Both the position numbers and the translations under genes were made by a program. This document shows, piece after piece, positions 61,047 through 64,000 of a stretch of DNA of 64,000 nt. Each line of letters opens with the position of its first letter. The first letter of the stretch is position 1. Under the pieces are notes generated by a model. The model did not search any database. It was given only the letters and a program-made list of their open reading frames with translations, and had not been told where the DNA came from. This DNA is from Bog-756 sp963710495 (GTDB lineage Bacteria; Actinomycetota; Acidimicrobiia; Acidimicrobiales; RAAP-2): NCBI GenBank assembly GCA_963710495.1, contig CAVQAI010000011.1, forward strand, positions 682,001 through 746,000, in the 5' to 3' direction.

Positions 61047-62468
61047 ATGGACTTCCGGACCGAATCGGTGGTCGGGCTGGCCAACCAGGTTCGCCGCGGG
61101 GAACGCTCCGCCGGCGAGCTCGTCGGCCACGCACTGGACCGGATCGCCGCCCTCAACCCGACCATCAACGCCTTCGTGGCCCTCGACGAAGAACGTGCCC
61201 GCGCCGCCGCCGCCGCGGTCGACGCCACGGTGGCCTCGGGCGGGGATCCAGGCCCGCTGGCCGGGATCCCCATCGGCGTGAAGGACCTCGAGGATGCCGC
61301 CGGGTTCGTGACCACCCACGGGTCGGCGGCCTTCGCCGCCGGCGATCCGGCCGCGGCCGACTCGCCGCTGGTGGCCCGGCTGGTCGCCGCCGGTTGTGTG
61401 GTCGTCGGCAAGACCAACACGCCCGAGCTCGGATGGAAGGCGGACACCGACAACACCGTGTTCGGTGCGACCCGGAACCCCTGGCATCTCGATCACACGC
61501 CGGGTGGTTCGTCGGGCGGCAGCGCGGCGGCCATCGCGTCGGGCATGGTGCCCCTGGCCACCGGTTCCGACGGGGGTGGATCGATCCGAATCCCTTCGTC
61601 GTGCTGCGGCCTGTCCGGTATGAAGCCCTCGCTCGGTCGCGTTCCGAGTGGGGGAGCGTCGCCGCCCGATTGGCAGAATCTCTCGACCAAGGGGGTCATG
61701 GCGCGGCGCCTGGCCGATGTGGTGGCGGCGCTGGATCTGGTGGTCGGGCCCGATCCCAGCGACCTGCGATCGTTGCCGCGCCCGGAGGCGTCGTGGGTCG
61801 CTGCGCTCGACGACCCGAAGCCGCCTCGACGCGTTGCCTGGTCCCCGACGCTCGGCTACGCCGAGGTCGATGCCGAGGTGCTGGCCATCTGCGAGCGAGC
61901 CGTCGAGGTGCTGGCGTCGTTGGGCACCGAGGTGGTCGAGGTGGATTCGGTGTTCCCCGCCGATCCGGTGAACGAATGGCTGACCTTGTCCGGCGTCTAC
62001 AACCTCCGCACTTTGACGGGATTTCGGGGCGCGCCGGTCTGGGCCCAGCTCGATCCGGTGCTGGCCATGACTCTGGACGGTGCTGAGCGGGTGACCGCGC
62101 TGGACGTCGTCAGGGCCGACGACGCATGTCACAACCTCAACCTGCGATTGGTCGATCTCTTCCACGACGTCCGGCTGCTGGTCACACCGACGGTGGCCGC
62201 CCTCCCACCGCCCCGCTCGCTCGAAGGGCAGGGCATGGTGAACGGGAGGCCCGACTACAACTGGGTCAAGTTCACCTATCCCTTCAACATGACCCGCTCG
62301 CCGGCCGCGTCGGTCTGCGCCGGCCTTTCCTCGTCGGGACTGCCGGTCGGGTTGCAGCTGGTCGGGCCACAGCATGCCGACCTGGTCGTGCTGCGGTCAG
62401 CGGCGGCGTTGGAGGATGCGTTGGTATTCGACCGTCTGGCGCCGGAGCCCGCACAGCTCGTGCCCTGA
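61047..62468 (+). CDS. Amidase (amidase signature family)
   Basis: This is a 473-aa amide hydrolase with a Ser-cisSer-Lys triad. The Lys lies in IPIGVKDLEDAAGF (about residue 81), the cis-Ser and nucleophile region in TPGGSSGGSAAAIASG and ATGSDGGGSIRIPSS. SSSGLPVGLQLVGPQ closes the family pattern near the C-terminus. The substrate could be an aliphatic/aryl amide; it is not linked to gatBC, so tRNA amidation is unlikely. The ATG at 61047 begins the helical N-terminus (MDFRTESVVGLANQVRRGE). The gene is intact and marks the right edge of the indel-rich interval. Confidence 0.92.
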   Translation: MDFRTESVVGLANQVRRGERSAGELVGHALDRIAALNPTINAFVALDEERARAAAAAVDATVASGGDPGPLAGIPIGVKDLEDAAGFVTTHGSAAFAAGDPAAADSPLVARLVAAGCVVVGKTNTPELGWKADTDNTVFGATRNPWHLDHTPGGSSGGSAAAIASGMVPLATGSDGGGSIRIPSSCCGLSGMKPSLGRVPSGGASPPDWQNLSTKGVMARRLADVVAALDLVVGPDPSDLRSLPRPEASWVAALDDPKPPRRVAWSPTLGYAEVDAEVLAICERAVEVLASLGTEVVEVDSVFPADPVNEWLTLSGVYNLRTLTGFRGAPVWAQLDPVLAMTLDGAERVTALDVVRADDACHNLNLRLVDLFHDVRLLVTPTVAALPPPRSLEGQGMVNGRPDYNWVKFTYPFNMTRSPAASVCAGLSSSGLPVGLQLVGPQHADLVVLRSAAALEDALVFDRLAPEPAQLVP

Positions 62469-62764
62469 GGGCGGGGGATTCAGATGGGGAGCAACGGGAG
62501 CAGGAGTCCCGCCGCGATCCGGCGGACGGATCCTTTGAGCTTTCTCGGGACCAATCGGTGTCCTTTCGTGACCGGTCATGGGAGCAGTCGGTCGGTGAAA
62601 AGTCAGAAAGCCTGAACTGTGCAGTTCAGGTCAGTAGGAGTGCGGCCCGGCAGCGCTGGTGGTGCAGCCGAGGTACCGGTCAGACGGGGGCGCATCGACC
62701 ACCCCGGAACGTGAGGAACCGTCGAAGGTCTCGCCGGCAAGTTGGCCCAGCGGGTCGGTCAGAC

Positions 62765-63616
62765 CTAGTCCAAACGCACGACTATCTTCATGCGTTTCGC
62801 CGTCTCGGCGAACTCGTCGTCCAGGTCCCTGGCGCTCCTCCGGGGAAGTAGGCCGCTTGCCATCATTCGTCTGAGCAAGTCGTTGTCCAGCGCCGTCAGC
62901 GCTTGCAACGACCGATAGGCATCGCGGCTCAATCTGGTGCGCTTTGACGCTCTTTTGGTTTCGTTGACAATCGACAACCGTGGCGCATGTCCCTCACCGA
63001 CGAAGGCACAAATTCGTGAAACGAATGCGCTGGAATCGCGGGTCCATTCCGCCACCGCCAGCCTGCTCTCGAGGGCTTGGTAACTCCGACTCAAGACCGC
63101 TGAGTCTTGAATATGTGAGCCAGCATCCGGAGGAGGATCGGGATTCCGTTGAAGAAGCAACTGACGGGCCATGGCGTTGTGGGTGATGGGCCAGGCCTGC
63201 TCGGAGCTGAGGAACACGTCGATGGGACTGTCCGAAATCGCCAGCACCTCAGATCCCCAGCTCCCCCAAGAGTGGCGTTCCTCCACGGACATCGACTGTA
63301 GGTATCGATACAAGCTCAGTATGCGACTTCTGGGTTCCCGAACCAGTGTGGCCAGGGCTCTGCAGCCGGACGCGTTGAGGTTCGCCGCCGAGTAATGACC
63401 CATTACCAGCTGATGGCGCCCACAGGCAGCAGCCATTTCGTCGGGTGACGTCATGCGCCCCTGCGATGATGCCGGAATGCACGGATCGAACCCTCCAAAA
63501 TGATCGGAGTCAAAGTAGCCGGGCCCCAAATAGCTATCGTGAACGCCGTTCGCAAGAGCATCACGCACGGCTGTTCCCCCGCATTTTGGTACATGCACGA
63601 CACCAAGTGCGCCCAT
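62765..63616 (-). CDS. Sulfotransferase family protein
   Basis: This is a 283-aa PAPS-type sulfotransferase-fold protein. VVHVPKCGGTAVRDALANG (near the N-terminus) is the 5'-phosphosulfate-binding loop, and ATLVREPRSRILSLYRYL is the 3'-phosphate motif with Arg and Ser. The C-terminal half is helical. It resembles bacterial relatives of Golgi carbohydrate sulfotransferases (family 2), which suggests a glycan or glycolipid substrate. The ATG at 63616 begins the motif strand; the frame is open further. The 296 bases between the amidase and this gene's stop show nothing. Confidence 0.8.
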   Translation of the reverse strand: MGALGVVHVPKCGGTAVRDALANGVHDSYLGPGYFDSDHFGGFDPCIPASSQGRMTSPDEMAAACGRHQLVMGHYSAANLNASGCRALATLVREPRSRILSLYRYLQSMSVEERHSWGSWGSEVLAISDSPIDVFLSSEQAWPITHNAMARQLLLQRNPDPPPDAGSHIQDSAVLSRSYQALESRLAVAEWTRDSSAFVSRICAFVGEGHAPRLSIVNETKRASKRTRLSRDAYRSLQALTALDNDLLRRMMASGLLPRRSARDLDDEFAETAKRMKIVVRLD

Positions 63617-64000
63617 CTCAATTCGTCCTGATCTGGCCGGCCGCCACTGAGCGCATCGCCCGAAGGATACGCCCGGATGGTCCTGAATCCGAGCGACGAT
63701 CGGACTTGGGCAGGCGGCAACGATCGAGGTGAGCTGAGCACAGGTTCCCGATCCACGAGTGGCGACTCCCGGAGTTGCCAAGCCACTTCAAGCCATGCGG
63801 CATGAATCAGGACCACGGGTGCCCGTCCGACCCGGGTCACTCCAGAGCTGTCGGTGCTTGACATGAGCTGCCGAAGTGTCGGTCTGACGGAGCGAGAGGC
63901 GAGGCGGAGTGTCAGGTACTCTGTGGGCCGATGGTTCGTCGGTCTCGGAGCGTTGCCCGCTGTGGGTTGCGTCTTCAGGGCAGGAAGCAGTGGGACATTC
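63617..64000. other. Window end without a recognised gene
   Basis: On the minus strand an open frame (63864 to about 63620) reads MSSTDSSGVTRVGRAPVVLI and then VAWQLRESPLVDREPVLSS, possibly part of a gene upstream of the sulfotransferase. I recognise no family and cannot fix its limits. Base composition is lower in GC than most of the window. Nothing else is seen. Confidence 0.35.

Noticed and set aside
60618..62375. 585-codon minus-strand open frame
   Set aside because: It lies antisense to the intact amidase and has no motif of its own except where it crosses the VOC gene.
61047..62468. gatA (Glu-tRNA amidotransferase subunit A)
   Set aside because: The amidase signature is shared, but no gatB or gatC is adjacent, and the sequence reads as a general amidase.
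1..64000. CRISPR arrays, insertion sequences, prophage genes
   Set aside because: No spaced direct repeats, transposase DDE motifs, integrases or phage structural genes were recognised on either strand.

Overview
The window looks like a chromosomal segment of a high-GC actinomycete. Several traits point to class Acidimicrobiia or a near relative: GC-rich codon use, many GTG starts with 4-nt stop/start overlaps, a small protein with a WWLASDGKWY motif, a mycobacterial-style cysO/cysM/mec cluster, TIGR03086- and DUF2630-type proteins, and F420-type luciferase-like oxidoreductases. No plasmid, phage or IS genes were recognised. Assignment is by inspection only.

Layout. 0-6 kb: lipid-type oxidoreductases (SDR, acyl-CoA dehydrogenase), DUF2630, a lipoprotein hydrolase, and glyA behind a ZTP-type riboswitch. 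6.2-6.6 kb: tmRNA (ssrA), divergent from glyA. 6.6-12 kb: a sparse accessory stretch downstream of ssrA with a truncated SDR, a frameshifted aldo/keto reductase, a second frameshifted small gene, a GAP-family membrane protein and a RCK potassium channel. 12.4-17.6 kb: smpB, then an operon of JAMM protease (mec), sulfur carrier (cysO), cysteine synthase (cysM), MBL hydrolase, RNase PH and XTP/dITP pyrophosphatase. smpB is the protein partner of the tmRNA. 17.6-29 kb: DUF4388, crotonase, L,D-transpeptidase, glnD, glycosyltransferase, tRNA-Cys, FUSC transporter, PhyH oxygenase, DUF2127, tRNA-Val. 29.1-33.2 kb: a sparse, atypical stretch next to tRNA-Val with a frameshifted pepsin-like protease and a cation antiporter. 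33.2-46 kb: metal-binding TIGR03086 protein, secreted beta-helix protein, DUF1643, phosphotransferase, lipoprotein, thioesterase, peroxiredoxin, nitroreductase, LLM oxidoreductase, MFS exporter, crotonase.

46-61 kb holds yqgE, a GNAT protein, a LysR regulator, HAD-PlsC, murT and gatD (lipid II amidation). It also holds a four-gene, apparently TetR-controlled lipid operon (fatty acyl reductase-HAD fusion, alcohol dehydrogenase, LarA-like protein, acyltransferase), a membrane protein and a tandem VOC protein. Nearly every gene here is broken by one or more 1-nt frameshifts. Such clustering in neighbouring essential-type genes suggests sequence error rather than decay. The window ends with an intact amidase and a sulfotransferase.

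The most interesting items are the ZTP riboswitch on glyA, the CysO tail beyond the di-glycine, and the lipid operon. In that operon a 12-bp palindrome seems to act as operator and as both -10 elements, and the LarA paralogue lacks key residues.
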